DNA from: Citrobacter sp. RHB25-C09
GTDB taxonomy: Bacteria; Pseudomonadota; Gammaproteobacteria; Enterobacterales; Enterobacteriaceae
DNA: 64,000 nucleotides
Direction of reading: 5' to 3'
Assembly (NCBI RefSeq): GCF_013836145.1
Contig: NZ_CP057483.1
Location: forward strand, 3,844,001-3,908,000
The translations under genes and the position numbers were made by a program. Position 1 is the stretch's first letter. The number at the start of each line of letters is the position of its first letter. This document shows positions 46,320-54,430 of the stretch, in pieces. Below the pieces are notes generated by a model, which was given only the letters and a program-made list of their open reading frames with translations, was not told the DNA's origin and did not search any database.

Positions 46320-46779
46320 ACGAATCCTGTCTCTTTTAGCCTGTGTTGGGCTTATGCTGATCGGTGTCGTTTACTGCTTTGCCAGGGCGCCTGAATTTTC
46401 GTGTAAATCACAGTTCTCTGTTGCTCAAAGCATTAACAATGACAATATTCGCGCTGAGGGAATAATATACATCAATGTAGTAAATGACCGACTCCTACTC
46501 AATATTGACGGTTTACTCACACATAATGATAAAAAGTATTTAATCTCGCGAACAATGAAAATGAAATACAAAACGTATAATGCGAATACGCACTTATACA
46601 AATTAATGAGCACCAAAACTGTCCGCGACAGCACAGACAATGTCGATGATAAGATTGCAATCGACCTATTGTTTGGCAAGGGTGCTGATGAGAAAATTAT
46701 TTTTCTGAATAAACTTAATAATAATGTAATACTCTTTGGTAACCACGCATTCCCGCAGTATGGTTGCAAACGAAATTAA
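46312..46779 (+). CDS. FidL-like membrane protein
   Basis: A 155-residue protein with one N-terminal membrane helix (about 5-24, ILSLLACVGLMLIGVVYCFA). A periplasmic domain follows, with Cys residues near its beginning and end (FSCKSQFSV.., YGCKRN), suggesting a disulfide. Codon use is AT-rich. It begins inside the MarT-like gene and is surely co-transcribed with it. By analogy with ToxR/ToxS-type pairs it may stabilise or modulate the regulator's periplasmic domain; that role is inference. Confidence 0.7.
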   Translation: MSKRILSLLACVGLMLIGVVYCFARAPEFSCKSQFSVAQSINNDNIRAEGIIYINVVNDRLLLNIDGLLTHNDKKYLISRTMKMKYKTYNANTHLYKLMSTKTVRDSTDNVDDKIAIDLLFGKGADEKIIFLNKLNNNVILFGNHAFPQYGCKRN

Positions 46780-46830
46780 TTTGTGTGGTTTTCTTTCACG
46801 AAGCACAGCTTAAGTTACATTTCTCATATT

Positions 46831-48003
46831 ATGACTATAAACTTAATAGAATCACTGGCTTGCATTTCAAAAATAATAGACATGATCAACCCAAGGCTTA
46901 ACTTACATCATGTCAGAACCGCCTTTATTGCCTGGCATTTAGCTCGGGAGTCCCAGTTCACGCCTGCGCAGTGTCGCAAGACACTGCTTGCCGCCCTGCT
47001 CCATGATATTGGCGGGTTGAACGAGGAGTTACGCCTACAGCCACTGAGCTACTACGACAATGAACTCAACAACCACGCTGCCGTCGGTAGCGAACTTCTG
47101 GCAAGCGTTCCATTACTGACGCCACTAAGCCCGATTGTCCTCTATCACCACACGCGCTGGGATGGAGGCAAAGGTGCTTATGTTCACGGACAGAAAGTGC
47201 CAAAAGAAAGCCATGTCATTTATCTGGCCGATCGTATAGATGTTCTGATTGCACGCTATCGGGCAAATGATATTCTTTCGGTGAAAGAAGAAATAATTAA
47301 CATTGTGATACAGGGCGAAAATACGCTTTATAAGCCAGAATATGTCAACGCATTCAGAAAAATAGCAAACTGCGATCATTTTTGGTTACGGATTAAATCC
47401 ACGGAATTTGATGATTATATAAAAGAAATACCTCGCATTCACAATGATTCAGTTTCATTACATAACTTCCGTGATATTGCCGCAATGCTGGCGTTTATTA
47501 TCGATGGGTTCAGTAAACATGGCGTCCAGCACTCGCTGGTCGTTGGCCGGATATCCGGTTATCTGGCACGAGAAATAGGCATTGCGCCGGTGCAATGTCT
47601 GAAAATAGAAATTGGGGGGCTGTTGCATAATCTGCCTTCACTGGCGCTGTGCTCTGCTCCTGCGCATACGGGCGATGAAAATGCCGTATGGGAGGAGCTT
47701 CACCCCATTGAAGCGATCAGAGATATCGCAGGCTGGTGTCAAATCCAGAAAACCGTTGTGGCGAAATCCGCCTACCCGCCGGAGGTGATGATTCTTCGCG
47801 CCAGCGTCTGTCTGGCCTCGCTACTGCAAGGAGTTACGCTCTCTTCAGAGTTTAAAGCGCGGGTGGGGGACGCCGCAGAAATCGCGCCAGAACTAGCGGG
47901 AATGGTCCAGCAACAGAGCGCCGTGTTACTGCAAATTTTCCAGGAGTCGGTGAAAGAACGGCTCGCACTGGTAGAACGAATCAATCGCCTGAATCAGACA
48001 TAA
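46831..48003 (+). CDS. HD-GYP-like protein with tandem HD domains
   Basis: A 390-residue soluble protein. The N-terminal domain carries a full set of candidate metal ligands: His27, His58-Asp59 (LLHDIGG), His82, His106-His107 (YHHTRWDGG) and Asp134 (LADRID). This is the pattern of HD-GYP c-di-GMP phosphodiesterases, but the GYP triplet reads GAY. The C-terminal half looks like a second HD domain that has decayed (LLHN in place of HD). No receiver or membrane segment is seen. The start is uncertain: ATG 46831 covers the whole domain, while GTG 46783 would add 16 residues; neither has a clear ribosome-binding site. It follows the FidL-like gene. Confidence 0.75.
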   Translation: MTINLIESLACISKIIDMINPRLNLHHVRTAFIAWHLARESQFTPAQCRKTLLAALLHDIGGLNEELRLQPLSYYDNELNNHAAVGSELLASVPLLTPLSPIVLYHHTRWDGGKGAYVHGQKVPKESHVIYLADRIDVLIARYRANDILSVKEEIINIVIQGENTLYKPEYVNAFRKIANCDHFWLRIKSTEFDDYIKEIPRIHNDSVSLHNFRDIAAMLAFIIDGFSKHGVQHSLVVGRISGYLAREIGIAPVQCLKIEIGGLLHNLPSLALCSAPAHTGDENAVWEELHPIEAIRDIAGWCQIQKTVVAKSAYPPEVMILRASVCLASLLQGVTLSSEFKARVGDAAEIAPELAGMVQQQSAVLLQIFQESVKERLALVERINRLNQT

Positions 48004-48031
48004 ACCGCGAGAAACTGACGTTCTCGCGGTT
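48003..48031 (+). terminator. Terminator between the HD-GYP gene and the convergent fabG-like gene
   Basis: AACCGCGAGAA and TTCTCGCGGTT form an 11-bp perfect stem with a 7-base loop, followed by GTCTATTTTTA. It fills almost the whole 36-base gap between the convergent genes. Confidence 0.85.
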
Positions 48032-48039
48032 GTCTATTT

Positions 48040-48777
48040 TTATGCCGACAAACCACCGTCCAGAACCAATGTCTGCCCGGTGAGGTAGTTACTCCCCTCA
48101 CCCACCAGAAAGGCAACGGTGCGGGCTACGTCCTGAGTTCGGCCAAGGCGACGCAGCGGAATGTTCTGCCGCATCGCTTTCAACTGCGCCTCAGGAATGG
48201 CCTGCACCATTTCGCCTTCAATCAGTCCCGGCGCCAGGCAGTTGACACGAATATCAAAACGGCCCACCTCCCGCGCCAGTGAGCGTGTAAGGCCAATCAT
48301 CGCGGCCTTGCTTGCCGCATACGCGGTCTGCCCGCTGTTGCCTTTTATCGCCGTTACGGAGGACATAAAAACGATCGCGCCGCTTCCCTGCATCATCATT
48401 GCGGGAAGGAGGATCCGGTTCCAGTTCACGACCGCAATCAGGTTATTACCCAGAACCTGTTCCCAGTCCCGCGCTTTTTGATGGATGTGCAGCGCATCCC
48501 GGGTCATTCCGGCGTTATGAATAATCGCCGCTGGCGCGCCCAACTCCTCGATAAGCGACGTGGCCAACTGCTCAACACTTGCCTCATCACTGCCGTCACA
48601 GATAAACCCCTTAACCCAGTTCGACGTACTTTTACCGCGCGCCATTTCCTGTGTTTTCGCAAGGCCAGCCTCGTTTCGGCCAGTAAAGACGATGTTCCAT
48701 TCCGGCAGCAGATGATTCACTAACGCCTGGCCAATTCCCCGACTGCCGCCGGTGATCAGCATCCATTTCTTTGCCAT
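48040..48777 (-). CDS. FabG-like 3-oxoacyl-ACP reductase of the peptide locus
   Basis: A 245-residue short-chain dehydrogenase of the FabG type. The cofactor motif TGGSRGIG is at 9-16, NAG at 88-90, and the catalytic Ser140, Tyr153 and Lys157 (YAASK) are all present. The cofactor is probably NADPH. The ATG at 48775-48777 lies one base past the stop of the acyl carrier protein gene. It is the last gene of the long operon. It is additional to housekeeping fabG, which in enterobacteria lies in the fab cluster. Its substrate is presumably a 3-oxoacyl chain on the neighbouring carrier protein. Confidence 0.88.
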   Translation of the reverse strand: MAKKWMLITGGSRGIGQALVNHLLPEWNIVFTGRNEAGLAKTQEMARGKSTSNWVKGFICDGSDEASVEQLATSLIEELGAPAAIIHNAGMTRDALHIHQKARDWEQVLGNNLIAVVNWNRILLPAMMMQGSGAIVFMSSVTAIKGNSGQTAYAASKAAMIGLTRSLAREVGRFDIRVNCLAPGLIEGEMVQAIPEAQLKAMRQNIPLRRLGRTQDVARTVAFLVGEGSNYLTGQTLVLDGGLSA

Positions 48778-48778
48778 A

Positions 48779-49030
48779 TCAGTCCGCCATTTCTTTGGCG
48801 ATACGCTCACTCAGCTCGCGAAGCGTCATATACGGGTTCTGCACAAACATCTCGGCATTGAGCGTCACATTAAATTCGCGTTTCGCTAACACCATCAGCT
48901 CAACATAGTCCAGGCTGTCCAGTTCCAGTTCGGGAAGCGTGGTTTCGGGCGTCAGAGAGCCTGGCGCCAGATCTTTTGCGTCACAGATCATTTCACTGAT
49001 TTTGTCGTAGATAATTTCATGCTGGCTCAT
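48779..49030 (-). CDS. Acyl carrier protein of the peptide locus
   Basis: An 83-residue carrier protein. The phosphopantetheine attachment site is Ser39 in LELDSLDYVEL, and the acidic helix II that follows is typical. It differs clearly from housekeeping AcpP and is a dedicated carrier. Its 5' end overlaps the dehydratase gene by 14 bases and the ketoreductase gene starts one base after its stop, so the three are translationally coupled. Confidence 0.9.
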   Translation of the reverse strand: MSQHEIIYDKISEMICDAKDLAPGSLTPETTLPELELDSLDYVELMVLAKREFNVTLNAEMFVQNPYMTLRELSERIAKEMAD

Positions 49031-49820
49031 AGGGTTTTCCTTTTGTCAGAGTGCCGACTTTTAGCGTCACGGCGTTGCTGATGTAGTGATTTTGATAGCA
49101 GGTTCGCGCAGCAATACGGACCACTGCGCCGTTGACGAGGTCGCCCACAACCAGCGCAGGCAAAGTCTCGATTTCAAGGCTTTCGGGTAAAGCGTCAGCC
49201 CGCCAGGGGGCCAATAAATGGCTGTCAAAAATGACTTCCTGGTGGGTCTGAACCACGGGGTAACGCGAGAATAATGCATCCAGCGTGCGGCATTCCGGCA
49301 ACATGGACGCGATGGCGTCCTGGCGCAGGAGCGCATCGTCCTGAAGAAGATGGCGAAACAACAGCGCATCCAGAAAATGCCACTGCTGCGCATCGGCAAG
49401 CAGGGGCGCAAACAGTTGATGAAGGCCGACCAGGGTTTGAACATCCAGACGCTGAATGCTTTCCCCGGTCGTCAGCGGGAAGTGGTATTCCGGCATGAGC
49501 TGGCATGAAAGGCATGTCTCATTGGCGGTGTCATCTCTGACCGACGCCGCAACCCGTTTATGCTCCTCGCGCATCAGGCGATAGGCGGTATCGCGCCACA
49601 GGGGTCTGCGCAACCGCACCGTACATTTCAGGAATGGCATGCTGTCGACGGGAGGACTGATAAACCGCTTCACATCCAGTAAGGCACGCATACCGTGTAC
49701 GCTCAGCGACGTTCCGCCCTGCGCTTTCACCCATGCTTCATCAAAATGAACCGGGTTATAGTCGCCTGAGAATGCCGCCCAGCGTCGGGCGTCCAGTTGG
49801 GTGTAATGGAGTGGCATCAT
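49017..49820 (-). CDS. MaoC-like hotdog dehydratase of the peptide locus
   Basis: A 267-residue protein whose N-terminus holds the hydratase/dehydratase motif FSGDYNPVHFD with candidate catalytic Asp20 and His25, followed by SVHGMRAL. This is the signature of MaoC-type (R)-3-hydroxyacyl hydratases. The C-terminal half may be a second, non-catalytic hotdog fold. It would dehydrate the 3-hydroxyacyl intermediate made by the FabG-like enzyme. It overlaps the ketosynthase gene by 4 bases (ATGA) and the carrier protein gene by 14. A thioesterase role cannot be excluded. Confidence 0.75.
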   Translation of the reverse strand: MMPLHYTQLDARRWAAFSGDYNPVHFDEAWVKAQGGTSLSVHGMRALLDVKRFISPPVDSMPFLKCTVRLRRPLWRDTAYRLMREEHKRVAASVRDDTANETCLSCQLMPEYHFPLTTGESIQRLDVQTLVGLHQLFAPLLADAQQWHFLDALLFRHLLQDDALLRQDAIASMLPECRTLDALFSRYPVVQTHQEVIFDSHLLAPWRADALPESLEIETLPALVVGDLVNGAVVRIAARTCYQNHYISNAVTLKVGTLTKGKPYEPA

Positions 49821-51070
49821 TCATGTTTCTCCAGGATCAACGCCGCATTCGCCCCGCCGAAGCCAAAGCTCAGATTCAGCGTGCGGCGGAGATTACCGGC
49901 ACGATGGCCCTCGACAATATAATCGAGATCGCAGAGCTCATCCGCCTGTTCAAAGTTAGCGGTCGCCGGCATAACGCCGTTCGCGATCGCCTGCAAACAG
50001 ACAATGCTCTCGAAGGTTCCCGCAGCGGATATCAAGTGTCCGGAATACGATTTTGTGCTGGAGACGGGAATGTCATAAGCCGCATCGCCCAGCGCCATTT
50101 TCAACGCCTGCGTTTCATTGATGTCATTCAGCGGCGTCGACGTACCGTGGGCATTAATGTAATCAAGCTGTTCCGCGTCCAGCCCGGCCTGTTGCAAGGC
50201 ATGGGTGATGGTTTGTACCCGCGCGAGGCAATCTTCCGCGGGCGACGTAAAGTCCCAGGCATCAGAGAAGTTCGCATAGCCGGTGATTTCGCCAAGAATC
50301 GTTGCGCCACGCGCCAGTGCGCCTTCGCGCTCTTCCAGACACAGCACCGCGGCACCTTCCGAAAGGACAAATCCGCTGCGATGGGCGCTGAACGGACAGC
50401 TGGCGCGACGAGGATCGGACTCTTCTTTGCTGAGGGCACCCAGCACATCAATGTTCCATACCGCACAGTGGCTGGTCAGCGATTCCCCAGCGCCCGCCAA
50501 CATCATTTTCGCTCTGCCGCTGCGGATCACTTCAAAGGCATCGCCAATGGCAATGGTTCCCGTCGCACAGGCGGCAATCACGGTATTCTGATAACCGTTT
50601 AGCCCCCAAAACTGGCTACAGGCTGCGGTCGTCACGCTGGGCATGGAGAAGAAACAGTTAAACGGCGATGACACGCCCGTTGCGGCAAATTCACTCTGCG
50701 CATCGTAGCATTCGTCCAGCCCGGCCCAGCCGGTTCCCATAATAGCGCCGCAGTCCAGCGTGTTATAAAACTCCTGAGGTGGTTTATCGTCAAAAGCCAT
50801 TGTCATCGCCTGACGCGCTGCAGCCACGGTAAAACGTGCGAAACGCGGCAGGCGACGACGAATAGCGGCTGGAATGCCTGCCAGGCTCGGTTCGTTATCC
50901 ACCAGCCCAAGAAAATGGGTTTTGATGTTTTGCGCCGATTTATCGACATAGCGGTAACCCAGGCGATTATCCATAATGGCCTGCCAGCTCTCGTCGGCCG
51001 TTACGCCAAGCGGGGTCACGGCGCCATACCCGGTAACGACAACTCGCTTAAATTCATTATTCAGCTTCAT
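49817..51070 (-). CDS. FabF-like beta-ketoacyl-ACP synthase of the peptide locus
   Basis: A 417-residue elongating ketosynthase of the FabF/KAS II class. The catalytic set is complete: Cys168 (VIAACATGT), His308 (NAHGTSTPLND), Lys340 and His345 (SSTKSYSGH). It would extend a chain on the neighbouring acyl carrier protein by decarboxylative condensation. It overlaps the outer-membrane lipoprotein gene by 14 bases and the dehydratase gene by 4. It is distinct from the housekeeping FabF and FabB genes, which lie elsewhere in enterobacterial genomes. No chain-length-factor partner or enoyl reductase lies nearby. Confidence 0.9.
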   Translation of the reverse strand: MKLNNEFKRVVVTGYGAVTPLGVTADESWQAIMDNRLGYRYVDKSAQNIKTHFLGLVDNEPSLAGIPAAIRRRLPRFARFTVAAARQAMTMAFDDKPPQEFYNTLDCGAIMGTGWAGLDECYDAQSEFAATGVSSPFNCFFSMPSVTTAACSQFWGLNGYQNTVIAACATGTIAIGDAFEVIRSGRAKMMLAGAGESLTSHCAVWNIDVLGALSKEESDPRRASCPFSAHRSGFVLSEGAAVLCLEEREGALARGATILGEITGYANFSDAWDFTSPAEDCLARVQTITHALQQAGLDAEQLDYINAHGTSTPLNDINETQALKMALGDAAYDIPVSSTKSYSGHLISAAGTFESIVCLQAIANGVMPATANFEQADELCDLDYIVEGHRAGNLRRTLNLSFGFGGANAALILEKHE

Positions 51071-52499
51071 GATTCATTATCCTGTATTGCGTTTCGCCAC
51101 CCCCTTGCGCCAGCCAGTGCTGCAATGTGGCGTAGAGGTAGTCGTATTGGGTTTGTGCAAGGGAGTTTTCTAACGTCAAAAGATCGTCCTGTGCATTTAG
51201 TAGCGTCTGAAAATCAACTGCGCCTGCGCGGTAGCGGCTTTCCGTCAGGGTTAAGCGTCGCTGGCTGAGGGCCAGTGACTGGTGAATTCGAGTGCGCCGT
51301 TCGCTCGCGCTTACGCGGTTTTCCATGAACTCATCAACCTCGGCAAGCGCGGTGTAGGCGGTGGAACGAAAGGCAATCGCCGCGTGTTTTACTGCCAGGT
51401 CGGCCTGTTTTACAGTGAGCTGCTGGGTATTCCACTGAATAAACGGCAACGCCAGCGCTCCGCCAACGGTACGAATCGGATTGCTAAACCACTGACTGAA
51501 AAGTTGGCTCCCGGCATTCAGTGAAGCGTCGAGAGTAAGCGCGGGGTAAAACTGCAACCGCGAGGCGTCGTAACCGGCCAGCGCCCCGCGCAGGCGGGAC
51601 TCTGCCGCCTGAATATCGGGTCGCTGAGCAATCACCCGCAGCGGCGTTTTCTGCGCAATCGGCACCTGCTGGTTAACATCGAGCGAAGGCGCTTCGTCGG
51701 TATGCTGTTCCGCCGGTCTGTTAAGCAACAGCGCCAGCGCATTACGCGCCAGCGCTCGCTGCTGCACCATTTCCCGCAGTTGGTTTTGGCGTTCAAGTAA
51801 CGCCTGCTGTGACTGAAGGACGTCAAGCTGCCCGACCTTTCCGGCATTAAACCAGGAGGCCACCTGCTGTACGGTTTGCGCCGATATCGCCAGGCCATCA
51901 CGCTGATTGCGGATCTGCTGGTTATAGAGTGCGATGCGCCAGTAAAGCTGAGCCGTTGTGCCAATGGTGGAAAGCACCGTCGCGTGATAATCCTGTTCAC
52001 TCGCCACCGCTTCCCACTCGCTTTGCTCACGGGTTCGCGCCAGTTTGCCCCACAGATCCAGCTCGTAGCTGATGCTGACACCGCTGCTGTAGCTCTCCTC
52101 TGACGCGGTGTTACGGCGCAGGTTTTTGTTATTGCTGGCAGAACCGCTGACCGCCACGTCGGGCGTCAGGTTGGTGTTCGTCAACCCGGCGGCCACGCGC
52201 GCCTGCTGAAGCGTTATCGCCGCCGCAGCGAGATCGTTATTGCTCTCCAGCACCTGATCAATCACCCGCGAAAGACGGGGATCGCCAAAGCGCTGCCAGC
52301 CGTTTACCGGCGAATCTCCGGTTGAAGGCTGCCATTGGGAAGGCAGTGACAGCAGAGGACGCTGATAATCGCTACGGGTCAATTGACCACAACCAGAGAG
52401 CAGCAGCGCCATCAGGCAAATAACGCCGAGCCGCCGAACCGTCGCCGTAGGCCCGATAAGCGCAGTGCCATCGGGCATGTTTTTCAGATGCATACTCAT
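51057..52499 (-). CDS. Outer-membrane efflux lipoprotein (NodT/TolC-like)
   Basis: A 480-residue outer-membrane factor with the two repeated efflux-protein halves rich in Gln, Ala and Leu. The lipobox LLSGC puts the lipid-bearing Cys at residue 37. The ATG at 52497-52499 overlaps the stop of the MacB-like gene (ATGA). Residues 8-18 are encoded by a REP element, so the region just before the signal peptide has been built from repeat DNA. A much longer upstream frame exists but lies inside the MacB-like gene. It should form the exit duct for the MacA/MacB-like transporter encoded next to it. Confidence 0.85.
   Translation of the reverse strand: MSMHLKNMPDGTALIGPTATVRRLGVICLMALLLSGCGQLTRSDYQRPLLSLPSQWQPSTGDSPVNGWQRFGDPRLSRVIDQVLESNNDLAAAAITLQQARVAAGLTNTNLTPDVAVSGSASNNKNLRRNTASEESYSSGVSISYELDLWGKLARTREQSEWEAVASEQDYHATVLSTIGTTAQLYWRIALYNQQIRNQRDGLAISAQTVQQVASWFNAGKVGQLDVLQSQQALLERQNQLREMVQQRALARNALALLLNRPAEQHTDEAPSLDVNQQVPIAQKTPLRVIAQRPDIQAAESRLRGALAGYDASRLQFYPALTLDASLNAGSQLFSQWFSNPIRTVGGALALPFIQWNTQQLTVKQADLAVKHAAIAFRSTAYTALAEVDEFMENRVSASERRTRIHQSLALSQRRLTLTESRYRAGAVDFQTLLNAQDDLLTLENSLAQTQYDYLYATLQHWLAQGGGETQYRIMNHEAE
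52447..52477. repeat. REP element inside the efflux-lipoprotein coding sequence
   Basis: GTAGGCCCGATAAGCGCAGT onward to CCATCGGGCA matches the REP units elsewhere in the window, with two compensating changes that keep the palindrome. It lies between the start codon and the signal-peptide core and is read through in frame. Confidence 0.85.
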
Positions 52500-54427
52500 T
52501 CGCGTGCCAGCGCCTCCGTGGGGTTGAGGCGAGCCGCTCTGCGCGCCGGGAAATAGCCAAACGTCAGGCCGATCAGCGCGGAAAATCCACAGGCCATCAG
52601 CACCGGAAAAGCGGTAAACACCATGGAGAATGCGTCGGTGGCAAACGCGAAAATTTGCCCCGCCAGCCACGAGCCTAAAACGCCCATCAGCCCGCCGAAG
52701 GCGCAAATCATCACCGCCTCAATAAGAAACTGATTCATGATGTCTACCGGTCGAGCCCCCACGGATAAGCGGATACCAATCTCATGCGTCCGCTCCGTGA
52801 CCGATACCAGCATGATATTCATCACCCCAACGCCGCCCACCAGCAATGAGATCCCTGCGATCGCCGTGATCAACAGCGACATTGAATCGGAAGTTTTTTG
52901 TAACGCGTTGGCCAACTGATCGTCGGTCTGGATGAAAAAATCCTTCTTCCCGTGTTCCCGCAGCAGATGACGCTCTGCTTTTTGCGCCGCCTCGTGCGGC
53001 TCCAGCGGTTCGTGGAAACGCAAAATGAGCGATTCCAGCGGTTTTTCACCGGTGATCCGCTGTTGTAACGACGTATGCGGAACCCAGGCGGCCATAAACC
53101 CGCCGACCACCTTCGGTCCCGGACGAGACGCAATGCCAATCACCCGCCATGGCGCACCGGCTATTTGCACAATCTCGCCTAACGGATTTTCACCGCCGGG
53201 GAACAACGTATCGCGCCCGGTTTCATCAAGGATTAACACCGGTTCCCCTTCCGCCACATCACGGACGGTAAAACCGTTCCCCTGCACAAAGCGCAGCCCT
53301 TGCAGCGAGAAAAAATCCTGCGAAACGCCGGACAGCATCATTGAAGAATCAAGACCGCGGCGCAGTGCCACCGTAGTGCTGCTTACCACGGGCGAAACGC
53401 CCATAATCCACGGCAGTGCCTGTAAGCTCCGGACATCGTCCATCGACAATGCGCGCTCCATATCCGGCCGCTTGCTGCCCCAGCCCGTTCCCGGACGGAT
53501 CTCCAGCGTGGTGCTTCCCAGCTTGCCGATCTCACTCATGATCGCCTGACGCGCACCTTCACCAACCGCCATCGACGACACTACCGACGCTATGCCGATG
53601 ATGATCCCCAGCATCGAGAGAAATGCGCGCATCCGATGCCCCAATAGCGAACGCCACGCCATACGGATACATTCACGCAGGCTGCGCCCCAGAGAAGCGC
53701 GCCCGTTGTCCCGCTCCAGTAGCGCAACGGGATGACTCACCGCCGCGTGGCGAACGTCGCTGACGATGCGCCCATCGCTGATTTCGATTATCCGCTGCGC
53801 CTGACGGGCGACGTCGCGATCGTGAGTGACAATAATCACCGTATGCCCCGCCACATGCAGTTGGTGAAACACATCCATCAACGCCTTGCCGCTAACGCTG
53901 TCGAGCGCGCCGGTCGGTTCATCCGCCAGAATGATATGCGCACCGTTGATCAGCGCCCGGCAGATGCTTACCCGCTGCTGCTGTCCGCCGGAAAGCTGCG
54001 CGGGTCGGTGTTGTAAACGGTTTTCCAGACCGAGCTGTCGTGCCAGTTGATCGGTGCGCGCTTTACGCTCCAGCTCCGACATGGCGGTGTACAGCGCCGG
54101 AATAGCGATGTTCTCTTCCGCGGTCAGGTATGGCATCAGGTGGTAGCGCTGGAAAATAAACCCCAGGTAGCGGCTGCGCAGATCGGCAAGATGCAGGCTG
54201 TCAGCATCGTGCACCGCCGTCCCGTTGATCAGCACTTCGCCGGAAGTGGGTTTGTCCAGACAGCCGATAATGTTCATCAGCGTCGACTTGCCGGAACCTG
54301 ACGCGCCGACGATCGCCACCATTTCACCGGCGTTAATGGTCAGTGAAATGTCGCTCAGTACCGGCAGTGTTTGCGTCCCGGCAGTAAAGCGGCGACACAC
54401 GTGACGTAATACGATGATTGGCTCCAT
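52496..54427 (-). CDS. MacB-like ABC transporter permease/ATPase
   Basis: A 643-residue fusion of an N-terminal ABC ATPase with a MacB-type membrane domain. Walker A GASGSGKST is at 41-49, the signature LSGGQQQR starts at 145 and Walker B IILADEP is near 165-171. The membrane part has one helix near 265-290, a large periplasmic domain, and three helices in the last 130 residues. MacB drives export of substrates from the periplasm through an outer-membrane duct rather than across the inner membrane. It is encoded between MacA-like and outer-membrane proteins, completing a tripartite pump. The housekeeping macAB lies elsewhere in enterobacteria. Confidence 0.9.
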   Translation of the reverse strand: MEPIIVLRHVCRRFTAGTQTLPVLSDISLTINAGEMVAIVGASGSGKSTLMNIIGCLDKPTSGEVLINGTAVHDADSLHLADLRSRYLGFIFQRYHLMPYLTAEENIAIPALYTAMSELERKARTDQLARQLGLENRLQHRPAQLSGGQQQRVSICRALINGAHIILADEPTGALDSVSGKALMDVFHQLHVAGHTVIIVTHDRDVARQAQRIIEISDGRIVSDVRHAAVSHPVALLERDNGRASLGRSLRECIRMAWRSLLGHRMRAFLSMLGIIIGIASVVSSMAVGEGARQAIMSEIGKLGSTTLEIRPGTGWGSKRPDMERALSMDDVRSLQALPWIMGVSPVVSSTTVALRRGLDSSMMLSGVSQDFFSLQGLRFVQGNGFTVRDVAEGEPVLILDETGRDTLFPGGENPLGEIVQIAGAPWRVIGIASRPGPKVVGGFMAAWVPHTSLQQRITGEKPLESLILRFHEPLEPHEAAQKAERHLLREHGKKDFFIQTDDQLANALQKTSDSMSLLITAIAGISLLVGGVGVMNIMLVSVTERTHEIGIRLSVGARPVDIMNQFLIEAVMICAFGGLMGVLGSWLAGQIFAFATDAFSMVFTAFPVLMACGFSALIGLTFGYFPARRAARLNPTEALARE

Positions 54428-54430
54428 CCG

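Noticed and set aside
48040..51070. The ketosynthase group as the housekeeping fab cluster
   Set aside because: No fabD, fabH or plsX neighbours, divergent carrier protein, and tight linkage to exporter genes; it is a dedicated accessory set.
51057..52706. Longer version of the efflux lipoprotein starting inside the MacB-like gene
   Set aside because: The extra 69 codons overlap the MacB-like C-terminus and lack a signal peptide. The ATG overlapping the MacB-like stop gives a coherent lipoprotein.
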